A DNA stretch of 10,731 bases from JAXHTH01 sp034211115 (GCA_034211115.1 JAXHTH010000096.1:1-10731), one strand, 5' to 3'. Positions 1-6,924 are shown, numbered from the stretch's first letter. Translations and numbers: made by a program. Notes: generated from the sequence alone by a model not told the origin.

Positions 1-981
1 TTCCGTTCCGGCGTTGAGGAGGAAGACGAAGCGGCTCTCGATCTCACACTCGTTCCACTCGGCGCGGATGTCATCGCGATCGGTGATGAGCCGGCAGGCG
101 ACGGGGTAGAGGCGCAGGGCGCGTTGGAACTCGCCCGCGTCGCGGGCCGCCCGCGCCTCGGCGAGCGTTTCCTCGAAGCGCTCCCGGCGCTCCTTCGCAT
201 CGCCGATGAGCCGCTGGAGCGTCTCGTGCTGCACATCGAGTTCCGCGAGCCGGGCGATCGTGCGATCGAGACGCCTCATGCGGCCGGTCGCCAGTTCATC
301 GCGCGCCGTCCCGAGCAGAGCCTTGAACGTCCGGGAGCGACGCATGACATCGATTCTCTCGGGCAGGGCAGCGATCGCCTCATCGTTCGGCTGGAGCTTG
401 GCGGCGCGTTCGGCGAGCGTCATCGCCGCGTGCAGGGCGCCGATCTCGGCGTAGGACGTCGCCCGGTCGGCAAGCTCGCGGGCCTGCGTCCGGTTGATGC
501 GCTGAAGCAGGGCGGTCGCCTCGGGAAGGTCGTGGGCGATGGACCGGGCGTCCTGCGCTTCGCCGCGGGCGACGCTGAACTGCCCGGCGGCGAGGTGCTC
601 CTCGGCGCGCCGGAGATGCCGTCGTGCCACCTCGTGACGGATGCGGACCTCGGTGGCGCGCTGGACCGGATCGAAGATGGCCGCATCGCGGGCAAATCGC
701 ATGGCGTTCGACTCCTGGCCGCGGCGGCGGGCCCGCTCGGCGCGGCGGGCGAGGTCGTCGCCCGCCTCGGTCCGCGCGGCGCCGAGCTCGGCGGCGAGCT
801 GCGGATCGCCCGGTTGATGACGGAGGGCACGTTCATAGAGGGAAACGGCGCGGACGGCCTCCCCGGCCTCCATCGCCTCACGGGCCTGCTCGGCGGCGTT
901 GCAGCCGGCCAGCCAGAGGACGACGGCGAGGAGGGCCAGGCCGCTCGCCATCCATTGTCTTCGTGCTCGCGTGCTCGCCAT
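1..981 (-). CDS. TPR-like repeat lipoprotein, C-terminus beyond left edge
   Basis: An uninterrupted minus-strand frame runs from ATG at 981 to base 1 (327 codons) with no stop, so the C-terminus is outside the window. The first residues are basic (R5, R7, R8), then a hydrophobic stretch (about 12-26) ends in a type II lipobox L24-A25-G26-C27, predicting signal peptidase II cleavage and lipidation at Cys27. The rest is Ala/Glu/Arg-rich helix with TPR-like pairs at about 29-61, 78-105, 117-145, 165-199 and 260-288. Typical elements are A-x-x-x-G-x-x-x-x-A followed by A-x-x-x-x-P (for example around 'RALRHQPGDP' and 'AAKLQPND'). TPR lipoproteins usually act as scaffolds in envelope complexes; the partner is unknown here. 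A second in-frame ATG at 951 would remove the basic n-region, so 981 is preferred; GGAG lies 11 nt upstream. It is divergent from the EF-hand gene. The gene is well supported, its role is not. Confidence 0.85.
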   Translation of the reverse strand, partial: MASTRARRQWMASGLALLAVVLWLAGCNAAEQAREAMEAGEAVRAVSLYERALRHQPGDPQLAAELGAARTEAGDDLARRAERARRRGQESNAMRFARDAAIFDPVQRATEVRIRHEVARRHLRRAEEHLAAGQFSVARGEAQDARSIAHDLPEATALLQRINRTQARELADRATSYAEIGALHAAMTLAERAAKLQPNDEAIAALPERIDVMRRSRTFKALLGTARDELATGRMRRLDRTIARLAELDVQHETLQRLIGDAKERRERFEETLAEARAARDAGEFQRALRLYPVACRLITDRDDIRAEWNECEIESRFVFLLNAGTE

Positions 982-1093
982 GGCGGGGAGAACTCCGGGC
1001 CCGACCGTGGGACAGGACCCTCACCGGGGCCGTTCTATTCCGTCGTCCGTGATCGGCGATCCGGGCCTCGATGAGCGGGCCAAATCGCCGGGC

Positions 1094-1120
1094 ATGGGCG
1101 AAAAGCGGCTTTTCGTGCAT
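1094..1120. promoter_or_regulatory. 27-bp inverted repeat, candidate operator
   Basis: The core CGAAAAGC-G-GCTTTTCG (1099-1115) is a perfect 17-bp dyad. After two mismatched bases on each side, it extends with ATG (1094-1096) pairing CAT (1118-1120). It lies in the divergent intergenic region, about 90 bp upstream of the EF-hand gene start, and overlaps the -10-like CATAAT at 1118-1123. It is notably A/T-rich for its surroundings. The one-base centre suits a dimeric DNA-binding protein better than an RNA hairpin, although a 7-bp stem with a CGG loop could also form. The regulator is not identified. Confidence 0.45.
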
Positions 1121-1123
1121 AAT
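1118..1123 (+). promoter_or_regulatory. -10-like element for EF-hand gene
   Basis: CATAAT matches TATAAT at five of six positions and is one of few A/T-rich hexamers in the 982-1208 intergenic region. Transcription would begin near 1130, giving a leader of roughly 80 nt before the ATG at 1209. No good -35 hexamer is seen at 16-18 bp spacing (TGGGCG or ATGGGC), so an activator or an alternative sigma factor may be needed, or the match is chance. Confidence 0.3.
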
Positions 1124-1208
1124 CACGGCCGACCGGGGCGTTGGGCGGATGAGGCGCCCACGCGGGCGCCGCCGGCTGTCGCGTGCTCCATCAACGGGAG
1201 GTGTTCGG

Positions 1209-2729
1209 ATGAAGGCTTTGCTCGTCAGGGGTCGGGTGGGGATGGTGTTCTGGCTCGTCGTGGCGGTGGCGCTGCCGGCGTCGGAGGCGCCGGGTCAGCC
1301 TTCGCCCTATGTCGGCGACATGCGCGGCGCGCTGCGGCCGGACTTCCTGCGGCGGGACCTGGGCGAGATGGTCACCGCGCTGAAACTGGATGAAGAGCAG
1401 CAGCTTCTCGTGGAGACGATGTTCGCCGATTACGAGGCCGCATTCGACGAGGGGGTGGCCAAGATCCGCGCGCGGATGGCGGAGTTGCGGCCGACGCCCG
1501 AGCCGCCGAACGAGGCGCAGCGCGAGGCCCGCCGGGAGCTGCGTGACAAGGTCCGCGACGTGCTCGCCGAGGCGCGGGAGCGGGCGCGCGACGCCGCCAG
1601 CGAAGAGGAGCGGCGGCAGATCATGCAGGAGTATCAGGAGCGGATTCGCGAACTGCGGGAGAAGATGATCGATCTCGCCCCGCAGCGGCGGGACCCGGCC
1701 GAGGACGAGCAGTTGGCGGCCGAGATCGATCGCGAACTCGAGGCATGGGTGCACCAAAAGAAGCAGTTGAAGGACGAGTTCTTCGCCGGCGTGCAGGCCG
1801 TGCTCCACGAGGAGCAGCGCGCGCTGTGGCCCGCCTTCGAGCGGAAGCTGCGACGCGAGAAGACGATCAGCCGCGGGCAGCTTTCCGGAGAATCGATCGA
1901 CCTGTTCCGCATCCTCCGCGCCATTGATCTGCCCGAGGAAGTCAGGCAGCAGATCGCGCCGAGCCTGGGAGCATACGATGTGGCCCTGGATGAGAAGCTG
2001 AGGGCCCGAAACGACTACACCAGCCAGTCAGAGCAGACGCTCAGCGAGGCGCTGCGGTCGGGTGACCAGCAGTCGGCGCTGGCGGTGGTGAATCGCCGGA
2101 TCGGCATGAGCCAGGCGGTGCGTGACGTCAACCTGGAATACGCCGAGGCGATCGCGTCCAGCCTGCCCGAGGAATGGCGGGAGGTGTTCATGAATGAGTT
2201 CAACCTGATGGCCTTCGGCCGGGTCTATCGCGCCACCCGCGGCGAGCGGATGTTCGAGGCCGCGATGGAGCTGGAGGATCTCGACGAGGAGACACGGGAA
2301 GCGATCCAGGAGCTTCAGCAGACATTCCTGGCCGACCTGGCGGCGCGCAACGAGCAGCTTCGGCAGACGATCATCGGCCACGAGCCGTCCACCGTCCGCC
2401 GGCGTTTCGAGCGCCGCGCGCCGCAGGCGCCGGATGCCGTCGGCGCGCGGACGGAGGACCCGGTCCAGGCGGCCTACGCCGCCCGCCGGGAGGCGGTCGA
2501 TCAGTACATCGCCCAACTGGAGGGGATGCTCACGGACGAGCAGCTTCGCGAGCTTCCGAGCACGCGCGGGACGGGCCGCGATCTCCGGCGCGGAAGCCTC
2601 GGCCCGGGACGGGGCGGCTCGTTGCGCGATCGGTTCGACAAGGACGGCGACGGCCGGCTGAACGAGACGGAGCTCGAAGCGCTGCGCGAGTACCTGCGCC
2701 AGCGCCGGCGCGGCGGTGACGATTTCTGA
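1209..2729 (+). CDS. Secreted helical repeat protein with C-terminal EF-hand
   Basis: This encodes 506 residues. The start is fixed by GGGAGG at 1196-1201, seven bases before ATG 1209. The frame is open farther upstream (to 1071) but codes an Arg-rich, non-signal-like stretch. Residues 1-30 form a signal peptide with a hydrophobic core at 11-22. The body is charged helix and probable coiled coil, strongest at 100-185. Three related modules can be seen. Each opens with Leu-Asp/Pro-Glu-Glu and a Tyr/Phe-Ala-rich helix (about 58-90, 238-270, 355-390). Each closes with a Leu-x-x-E-Q/E-x-R-like helix (about 198-216, 319-335, 440-450). This recalls LTxxQ/Spy-type periplasmic helices, but I cannot assign the family. 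A Gly/Arg-rich linker (452-473) leads to a canonical EF-hand loop at 477-488 (D477, D479, D481, G482, L484, E488), predicting Ca2+ binding. No enzyme motif is visible. It is convergent with the diguanylate cyclase gene, 15 bp away. Confidence 0.88.
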   Translation: MKALLVRGRVGMVFWLVVAVALPASEAPGQPSPYVGDMRGALRPDFLRRDLGEMVTALKLDEEQQLLVETMFADYEAAFDEGVAKIRARMAELRPTPEPPNEAQREARRELRDKVRDVLAEARERARDAASEEERRQIMQEYQERIRELREKMIDLAPQRRDPAEDEQLAAEIDRELEAWVHQKKQLKDEFFAGVQAVLHEEQRALWPAFERKLRREKTISRGQLSGESIDLFRILRAIDLPEEVRQQIAPSLGAYDVALDEKLRARNDYTSQSEQTLSEALRSGDQQSALAVVNRRIGMSQAVRDVNLEYAEAIASSLPEEWREVFMNEFNLMAFGRVYRATRGERMFEAAMELEDLDEETREAIQELQQTFLADLAARNEQLRQTIIGHEPSTVRRRFERRAPQAPDAVGARTEDPVQAAYAARREAVDQYIAQLEGMLTDEQLRELPSTRGTGRDLRRGSLGPGRGGSLRDRFDKDGDGRLNETELEALREYLRQRRRGGDDF

Positions 2730-2744
2730 TGCGAAGCGCGCGGA

Positions 2745-3728
2745 TCAGGCGACGCGGCGATGATCGTCGTAGACGGTCACGCGATCGCGTCCGGAACTCT
2801 TGGAGTGGTAGAGCGCCGCGTCGGCGCGGCGGATGAGTTCGGTCTCGCCCGCCGGATCGCCGCACCACGCGCTGGCGATCCCGATGCTCAGCGTCGGCCG
2901 GGTCGTCGCCCGGTGCGGCCAGGGCATCTGGGCAAAAAGCTCTTGGACCCGCCGGGCCGCCGCTTCCGCTTCCGTCACCGTCCGGTCGGGCATGAGGACG
3001 ACGAACTCGTCCCCGCCGTGGCGGATCGCGCAATCATTGCTGCGCAGGGTTGAGGAGAGCAGCTCGCCGACGAAGGCGAGACAGTCATCGCCCGTCTCGT
3101 GGCCCAGCGTGTCATTGATCGTCTTGAAGTGATCCATGTCGATGACCATCGCCACCACCGTGCCCCGGCGTTGACGCCGATCGGGCCCGAACAGCTCGGC
3201 GAGTTGCCGCTCCAGCTCCCGGCGGTTGCCCAGGCCGGTCAGGGCATCCGTGGTGGCCTCGCGCTTCAGGTGGACGGTGGCCCGATCGGTCTCCCGGCGG
3301 ATGGCATCGTCCATCGTGCGCTGGAGGAGCCGCGATTCGCGGCGATGGTTGATCACCTGCACGAGCGTGGCATGAAGTGTCCGGCTCAGCTCGCCCAGGT
3401 CGTCATCGCGATCGAGGAGCAGGGCGTTGATGCGATCATCGCGCTGCCCGACGTTGATGCGTTTGAGCCGGCGGGTGAACTGGCGGAGAACGCGTCGATC
3501 GCGATCGAGGCGGGCCATGTAGGCCCAGGGGGCGAGCAGGAGCATCGCGGCCCAGCCGCAGGCGACGGCGATCAGGGCCGTCGTCGCCGGCCGCAAGTCG
3601 GGGAACGGATTCAGGAGGGCCACGGTGGCGGTGGCGGTGAGGCCGATGAGGCCGGCGACGCCCCAGAGCTGCGACGCCCACTGCGCGACGTTCCGCGGTC
3701 GTTTGAATGTGCCCGGTCGTTGCGGCAT
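2745..3728 (-). CDS. Membrane-anchored diguanylate cyclase (GGDEF)
   Basis: This 327-residue protein should make cyclic di-GMP from two GTP. Two transmembrane helices (about 22-40 and 48-70) are separated by only a short loop, so there is no periplasmic sensor domain. A HAMP-like linker (about 71-127) and a helical connector (128-157) follow. The GGDEF domain begins at D161-A-L-T-G-L-G-N-R. It carries the metal-binding I-D-M-D-H-F-K segment (196-202), the intact active-site motif GGDEF at 238-242, and an R-x-x-D inhibitory site (R229-D232) at the usual distance, so product inhibition is expected. The domain ends with SIGIA (281-285) and A-D-x-A-L-Y-x-S-K (302-310). The frame is open up to 3905, but that extension is Arg/Pro-rich and unlike a protein N-terminus, so ATG 3728 is preferred. 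A GGGAG lies 16 nt upstream, rather far. It is the last gene of the minus-strand run, 186 bp after the RlmN gene. Confidence 0.93.
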   Translation of the reverse strand: MPQRPGTFKRPRNVAQWASQLWGVAGLIGLTATATVALLNPFPDLRPATTALIAVACGWAAMLLLAPWAYMARLDRDRRVLRQFTRRLKRINVGQRDDRINALLLDRDDDLGELSRTLHATLVQVINHRRESRLLQRTMDDAIRRETDRATVHLKREATTDALTGLGNRRELERQLAELFGPDRRQRRGTVVAMVIDMDHFKTINDTLGHETGDDCLAFVGELLSSTLRSNDCAIRHGGDEFVVLMPDRTVTEAEAAARRVQELFAQMPWPHRATTRPTLSIGIASAWCGDPAGETELIRRADAALYHSKSSGRDRVTVYDDHRRVA

Positions 3729-3878
3729 GCTCGATACTGCTTCTCCCGCCCGCGCTGGCCGGGCCCGTCCCGCTTTCACATCGGACCAAAGGGGCGGCGA
3801 CTTTCCGCCAGTCCGGCGACAACGGGCGGCCGGGTGCACTCCCCGTCCGCGTCGTGGGATCGATGCCTGAGCTTCGAT

Positions 3879-3893
3879 GGCCGCGCGGCGGCC
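3879..3893 (-). terminator. Short GC hairpin after RlmN gene
   Basis: GGCCGC-GCG-GCGGCC forms a perfect 6-bp stem with a 3-base loop, about 21 nt past the RlmN stop at 3915-3917. No T-run follows, so a classic intrinsic terminator is not shown. It could attenuate read-through into the diguanylate cyclase gene, or be a chance GC palindrome. Confidence 0.2.
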
Positions 3894-3914
3894 GATAATC
3901 GTCATCGCCCCGGC

Positions 3915-4970
3915 TCAGCGCGGGGCCGCGCCGCGAAGGCTCGACCCCGGCCGCCGCGACGGGCCTCGACCCAACTGCCCGCACGCGCCGTGCATCGAGC
4001 GCCCCAGGGTCTGGCGGCGCTTGACGAACCGGCCGTTGGCGATGATCCGGTCGACGAAACGCCTGATCGACTGTTCCGAAGGCGCCGGCCAGGGCGAATC
4101 GTCCGTCGGGTTGTACGGCACGACGTTGACCGTGCACGCCAGCGGGCGCAGATACGCGCACAGCTCGTCGGCGTGCGCCGGCGCATCGTTCACGCCCGGG
4201 ATGAGGACGTACTGGATGAGGATGCGGGAACGATCGCGGCCGGGCCACGCGAGCATCGCCTCCATCAATCGATCCATCGGCTCGGCGCGATTGATGGGCA
4301 TGATCCGGTCGCGAATGTCATCGTTGGGCGCGTTGAGGGAGACGGCCAGGCGGAGGCGCCGGAAGCCCCGCGCGCGGGCGAGCTCCGCGAGGCGGTGGAT
4401 GCCCGCCGCCCGGCCGACGGTGGAGATCGACAGCCGCGCCGCGGCGATGGCCGGACCGTTGTGATCGGCGAGGACGCGGACGGCCGGGATCACCGCCTCG
4501 AGGTTCTCCGTCGGCTCGCCCATCCCCATGAGGACGATGTTGGTGATGTCGATGCCAAAGTGATGGCGGGCCGCCCGGTACTGCGCGATGATCTCCGACG
4601 TTCGAAGATTGCGGGCCATGCCCATCCGGCCGGTCCGGCAGAAGGCACAGCCCAGCGCGCAGCCGACCTGCGAAGATACACACAGCGCATTGCGGGCCCG
4701 TCCGGTCCGGCTCTCCTGGGGCAGGATGACCGACTCGATCTCGACATCGTCGTCGAGGCGCTGGACGAACTTGACGGACCGGCCCTCGCGCCGCGTCTCG
4801 ACGATCGACTGCGCCGGGAGGGCGATCCATTCGGCCGGTGGCGCCTGCGAGTCCCGAAAACACCGCCGGTAGATGTCGATCGCCTCGGGCTCGCGCACGC
4901 CGCGGGCCGCCGCCTGCCGCACGAACTGCCCGCTCGTGAGGCCGAGGATGTCAATCGGCGGTCTGTCCAT
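3915..4970 (-). CDS. rlmN: RlmN-type radical SAM rRNA/tRNA methyltransferase
   Basis: The protein has 351 residues; E. coli RlmN has 384. This family places a methyl group on C2 of A2503 in 23S rRNA and A37 of some tRNAs, using two SAM molecules and a [4Fe-4S] cluster. The cluster motif C104-x3-C108-x2-C111 is followed by R-x-G-R-M-G-x-x-R-N-L and E-I-I-x-Q. SAM-site elements G-M-G-E-P (149-153), S-T-V-G (183-186), V-S-L-N-A-P-N-D (210-217) and Y-V-L-I-P-G-V-N-D (254-262) are all present. C97 sits seven residues before the first cluster Cys, matching E. coli C118. C330 in A-C-G-Q-L matches the methyl-carrying C355. The usual D-I-D-A before that Cys is replaced by S-M-H-G, and a basic 18-residue tail follows, so it is a divergent member. 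Its ATG overlaps the preceding LABN gene by 20 bp and has no clear Shine-Dalgarno, suggesting translational coupling. Confidence 0.92.
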   Translation of the reverse strand: MDRPPIDILGLTSGQFVRQAAARGVREPEAIDIYRRCFRDSQAPPAEWIALPAQSIVETRREGRSVKFVQRLDDDVEIESVILPQESRTGRARNALCVSSQVGCALGCAFCRTGRMGMARNLRTSEIIAQYRAARHHFGIDITNIVLMGMGEPTENLEAVIPAVRVLADHNGPAIAAARLSISTVGRAAGIHRLAELARARGFRRLRLAVSLNAPNDDIRDRIMPINRAEPMDRLMEAMLAWPGRDRSRILIQYVLIPGVNDAPAHADELCAYLRPLACTVNVVPYNPTDDSPWPAPSEQSIRRFVDRIIANGRFVKRRQTLGRSMHGACGQLGRGPSRRPGSSLRGAAPR

Positions 4971-5601
4971 CAGAAGCGGCGACGGGGGTCGAGAGCTGCG
5001 GCTGCGGCGCCGGATCCGACGCGAGCCGGCGACGAAGGCTGCGCCGGTAGATCAGCCAGAGGTTGCGCATGTAGATCGTCCAGCCGGTGGTCTGCCCCAG
5101 CACCCCGACCACATCCTTGCGCCAGAGAAAGTAGATCAGCAGCATCGACGCCCCGAGCAGGCTCATCCACCAGAAGGCGACGGGGATCACCGACCGCCCC
5201 CGGCGCTCGCTCACCAGCCACTGCACGAGCATCCGGCCGGCGAACAGGACCTGGCCCAGCAAACCGACGGCGACCCAGGTGATCCCCAGCGGGGTGGTGA
5301 TGTTCATCAGCCGGAACCAGACGTTGCGGGCGGAGTGCTCGACATAGATCCGGCGGGAGAACTCCTCAGGCGTCAGCGACTCCGTCGTCCCGTCCTTCAT
5401 CTGGATGACGTAGCGGTACGAGCCGTCCTCCTGCTGCACGAGGCGGGGATTGCGCGCCGCGTCGTCGAGGACGACCTTGACCTTCACGCCCGGCGTGTCA
5501 TCGCGCAGGCGGGAAGACAGATCAGTGCGGAGCAGGGTGATCAGGACCGCGATGACGGCCGCGATCGCGAGGAGGAGGATGATGATCGTGCGTCGGCTCA
5601 C
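4951..5601 (-). CDS. Membrane protein with lipid A biosynthesis N-terminal domain
   Basis: The 216-residue inner-membrane protein starts with GTG at 5601. GGAG (5608-5611 on the complement) lies 6 nt upstream, and the GTGA junction overlaps the stop of the glycosyltransferase gene. It has an N-terminal transmembrane helix (about 5-24), then a soluble segment (25-100) of unknown fold. A LABN-type domain (about 104-192) follows: G-L-L-G-Q-V-L-F-A-G-R (113-123), V-Q-W-L-V-S-E (126-132), S-V-I-P-x-x-F-W (137-144), L-G-Q (168-170) and I-Y-M-R-N-L-W-L-I-Y (176-185), with three hydrophobic spans. This domain is found at the N-terminus of some LpxB proteins and alone beside GT2 genes. The LpxB catalytic domain is absent, so it is not a disaccharide synthase. 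A role with lipid-linked sugars made by the neighbouring GT2 is inferred. The C-terminal 20 residues are Pro/Ala-rich. Confidence 0.88.
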   Translation of the reverse strand: MSRRTIIILLLAIAAVIAVLITLLRTDLSSRLRDDTPGVKVKVVLDDAARNPRLVQQEDGSYRYVIQMKDGTTESLTPEEFSRRIYVEHSARNVWFRLMNITTPLGITWVAVGLLGQVLFAGRMLVQWLVSERRGRSVIPVAFWWMSLLGASMLLIYFLWRKDVVGVLGQTTGWTIYMRNLWLIYRRSLRRRLASDPAPQPQLSTPVAASDGQTAD

Positions 5602-6428
5602 GGCTCGCTCCGGGCCATCGCCGCCTCCCGCGACGCCGGTCCCTCCCGCCGCGCCGTCTCGATCGCGGGGGTCGGCTCGATCCGCTCATACGCCACCGGG
5701 CGGCGACGGTTACGCATCCATCTCACGGCAAGGCAATCGGGGATGCCGCAGAAGGCCCGGTTCCAGATGCCGTACTTCGGCTCGCCGCTCACACGCGGCC
5801 GGTGGTTGACGGGCATCTCGATGACGGTGTAGCCGAGCTGCCGGGCGGTGACGGGGATGAACCGGTGCATGCCCCGGTACTTCAGGGGCAATTCCAGGGC
5901 GACGACCCGGCGCATGATCCGCAGCGAGCAGCCAGTGTCGCGGATCGTGTCGCCGAGCAGGCGGCGGCGGAAGAACCGGCCGACGCCGGAGCTGATGCGG
6001 CGGACGAAGGTGTCCCGCCGGTTGGCCGATCGATCGCCCTGGACGAGGTCGGCCCCCGTCTCCTGCATCTTCCGAAGCATGGCGGGGATGTCAGCGGGGT
6101 CATTCTGGAGATCGGCATCGAGCACGGCAATCAGATCGCCCCGCGCCTCGCGGAAGCCGGCGTGGAAGGCCGCGGACTGCCCGTTGCCCCGGCCCGGCGG
6201 CGTCCGGGTCATGCCGATCACGCGAAGCCGTGGAAACGCCCCGAGCAGGTCGACGAGGACCTCCCGCGTGCGGTCCGTCGAGCCGTCATCGACGATGATG
6301 ATCTCGTAGGCGAGCTCGAGCCCGTCCAGCGCGGCGGCGATCTCGCCCACCAGCGGCCGGATGTTGTCCTGCTCGTTGTGGGCCGGGGCGACCACGGAAA
6401 GGGCGATGGATCCCGTCTGCTCGGGCAT
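5598..6428 (-). CDS. GT2 glycosyltransferase, polyprenyl-phosphate sugar type
   Basis: The 276-residue protein has a GT-A fold. It opens with S-V-V-A-P-A-H-N-E (11-19), has the nucleotide-binding V-D-D-G-S-T-D (46-52) and the metal-binding D-A-D-L-Q-N-D (104-110). It then has V-Q-G-D-R-S at 129-134, R-D-T-G-C-S-L-R (163-170) and the family's P-R-V-S-G-E-P-K-Y-G (211-220) followed by N-R-A-F. This pattern is that of dolichol-/undecaprenyl-phosphate mannosyl- or glucosyltransferases (DPM1, ArnC, GtrB-like), which load a sugar from NDP-sugar onto a polyprenyl phosphate. The two C-terminal membrane helices of ArnC/GtrB are missing; the adjacent LABN membrane protein may provide the anchor (inference). 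The ATG at 6428 is chosen because it gives the usual N-terminus. In-frame ATG 6446 and TTG 6521 are possible, and none has a clear Shine-Dalgarno. It is first in the minus-strand operon. The donor and acceptor cannot be read from sequence. Confidence 0.92.
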   Translation of the reverse strand: MPEQTGSIALSVVAPAHNEQDNIRPLVGEIAAALDGLELAYEIIIVDDGSTDRTREVLVDLLGAFPRLRVIGMTRTPPGRGNGQSAAFHAGFREARGDLIAVLDADLQNDPADIPAMLRKMQETGADLVQGDRSANRRDTFVRRISSGVGRFFRRRLLGDTIRDTGCSLRIMRRVVALELPLKYRGMHRFIPVTARQLGYTVIEMPVNHRPRVSGEPKYGIWNRAFCGIPDCLAVRWMRNRRRPVAYERIEPTPAIETARREGPASREAAMARSEP

Positions 6429-6495
6429 GGGGCTAGAGTAGCACATCAGCAAGGGAGGCTCGATGCCGGACCCCGGAGGGCCTATCGTCACGACG

Positions 6496-6525
6496 TTGAT
6501 GCAATTGAGAACCGGACCCAATTAG
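6496..6525 (+). promoter_or_regulatory. Candidate promoter of ferredoxin gene
   Basis: TTGATG (6496-6501) and AATTAG (6520-6525) are separated by 18 bp and would start transcription near 6532. This fits only if translation begins at the downstream GTG 6574 rather than at ATG 6526, and so agrees with the start chosen for the ferredoxin. The match to consensus is moderate. Confidence 0.3.
6503..6523. promoter_or_regulatory. Imperfect dyad in the divergent promoter region
   Basis: AATTGAG (6503-6509) is mirrored by CCCAATT (6517-6523), six of seven positions paired, with a 7-base centre. It covers the spacer and -10 of the candidate ferredoxin promoter, in the 97-bp gap between the divergent GT2 and ferredoxin genes. 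A regulator site is possible. I cannot tie it to a known regulator such as IscR. Confidence 0.2.
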
Positions 6526-6573
6526 ATGCACATCGGCCATTCCGAGCAAGCCGTCGGACCGAGGACCGTGACC

Positions 6574-6924
6574 GTGCGGTTCATTCTCGAGGATCCCCAC
6601 GGCCTGACCGACACCGATCAGGCTGAATGGGAGGTCAAGGCCGCGAAGGGCCAGCACCTGCTGGAGGTGGCCCTCGAGGCGGGGATCAACATCGAGCACG
6701 CCTGCGGGGGCGTCTGCGCCTGCTCCACCTGCCACGTCTACGTCGAGGAAGGGATGGATCACCTCTCGGAGGCCGAGGAGGACGAGGAGGATCGCGTCGA
6801 GGAAGCGCCGGGCCTGCAGTCCAACAGCCGGCTGAGCTGCCAGTGCGAGATCATCGGTGACGGGCCCATCGTGGTCCGCGTGCCCGCCTGGAACCGCAAC
6901 GCGGTCAAGGAAGTGCCGCACTGA
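6574..6924 (+). CDS. fdx: ISC-type [2Fe-2S] ferredoxin
   Basis: The 116-residue adrenodoxin/ISC-like ferredoxin is an electron carrier in iron-sulfur cluster assembly. Cluster ligands are C44, C50 and C53 in the H-A-C-G-G-V-C-A-C-S-T-C-H segment, plus C89 in R-L-S-C-Q. E. coli Fdx has C42, C48, C51 and C87, so spacing is identical with an offset of two. A further Cys (C48) matches the family, and C91 is an extra. The acidic middle (E-A-E-E-D-E-E-D) and A-x-G-L-x-x-x-S-R-L-S-C are family hallmarks. GTG 6574 is preferred: GAGGA (6561-6565) lies 8 nt upstream and the length then matches the family (111 in E. coli). An upstream in-frame ATG at 6526 would add 16 residues but has no Shine-Dalgarno. 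The iscX gene follows after 56 bp. Confidence 0.93.
   Translation: MRFILEDPHGLTDTDQAEWEVKAAKGQHLLEVALEAGINIEHACGGVCACSTCHVYVEEGMDHLSEAEEDEEDRVEEAPGLQSNSRLSCQCEIIGDGPIVVRVPAWNRNAVKEVPH

Noticed and set aside
124..1074. Long plus-strand open frame (316 codons) at the left end.
   Set aside because: It is antisense to the lipoprotein frame, which has a signal peptide, a lipobox and TPR-like periodicity. The plus-strand translation has no recognisable domain and reflects GC-rich third positions.
2730..2744. 15-bp gap between two convergent genes, searched for a shared terminator.
   Set aside because: Too short for a hairpin on its own, and no clear one was seen extending into the flanking coding ends.
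3099..5282. 727-codon plus-strand open frame.
   Set aside because: It lies antisense across GGDEF, RlmN and LABN genes, all with clear motifs. Its translation is Arg/Gly/His-rich low complexity without domains.
4873..6626. Plus-strand frames of 319 and 274 codons opposite the LABN and GT2 genes.
   Set aside because: They are shadows of the well-supported minus-strand genes; no start signals or protein motifs.
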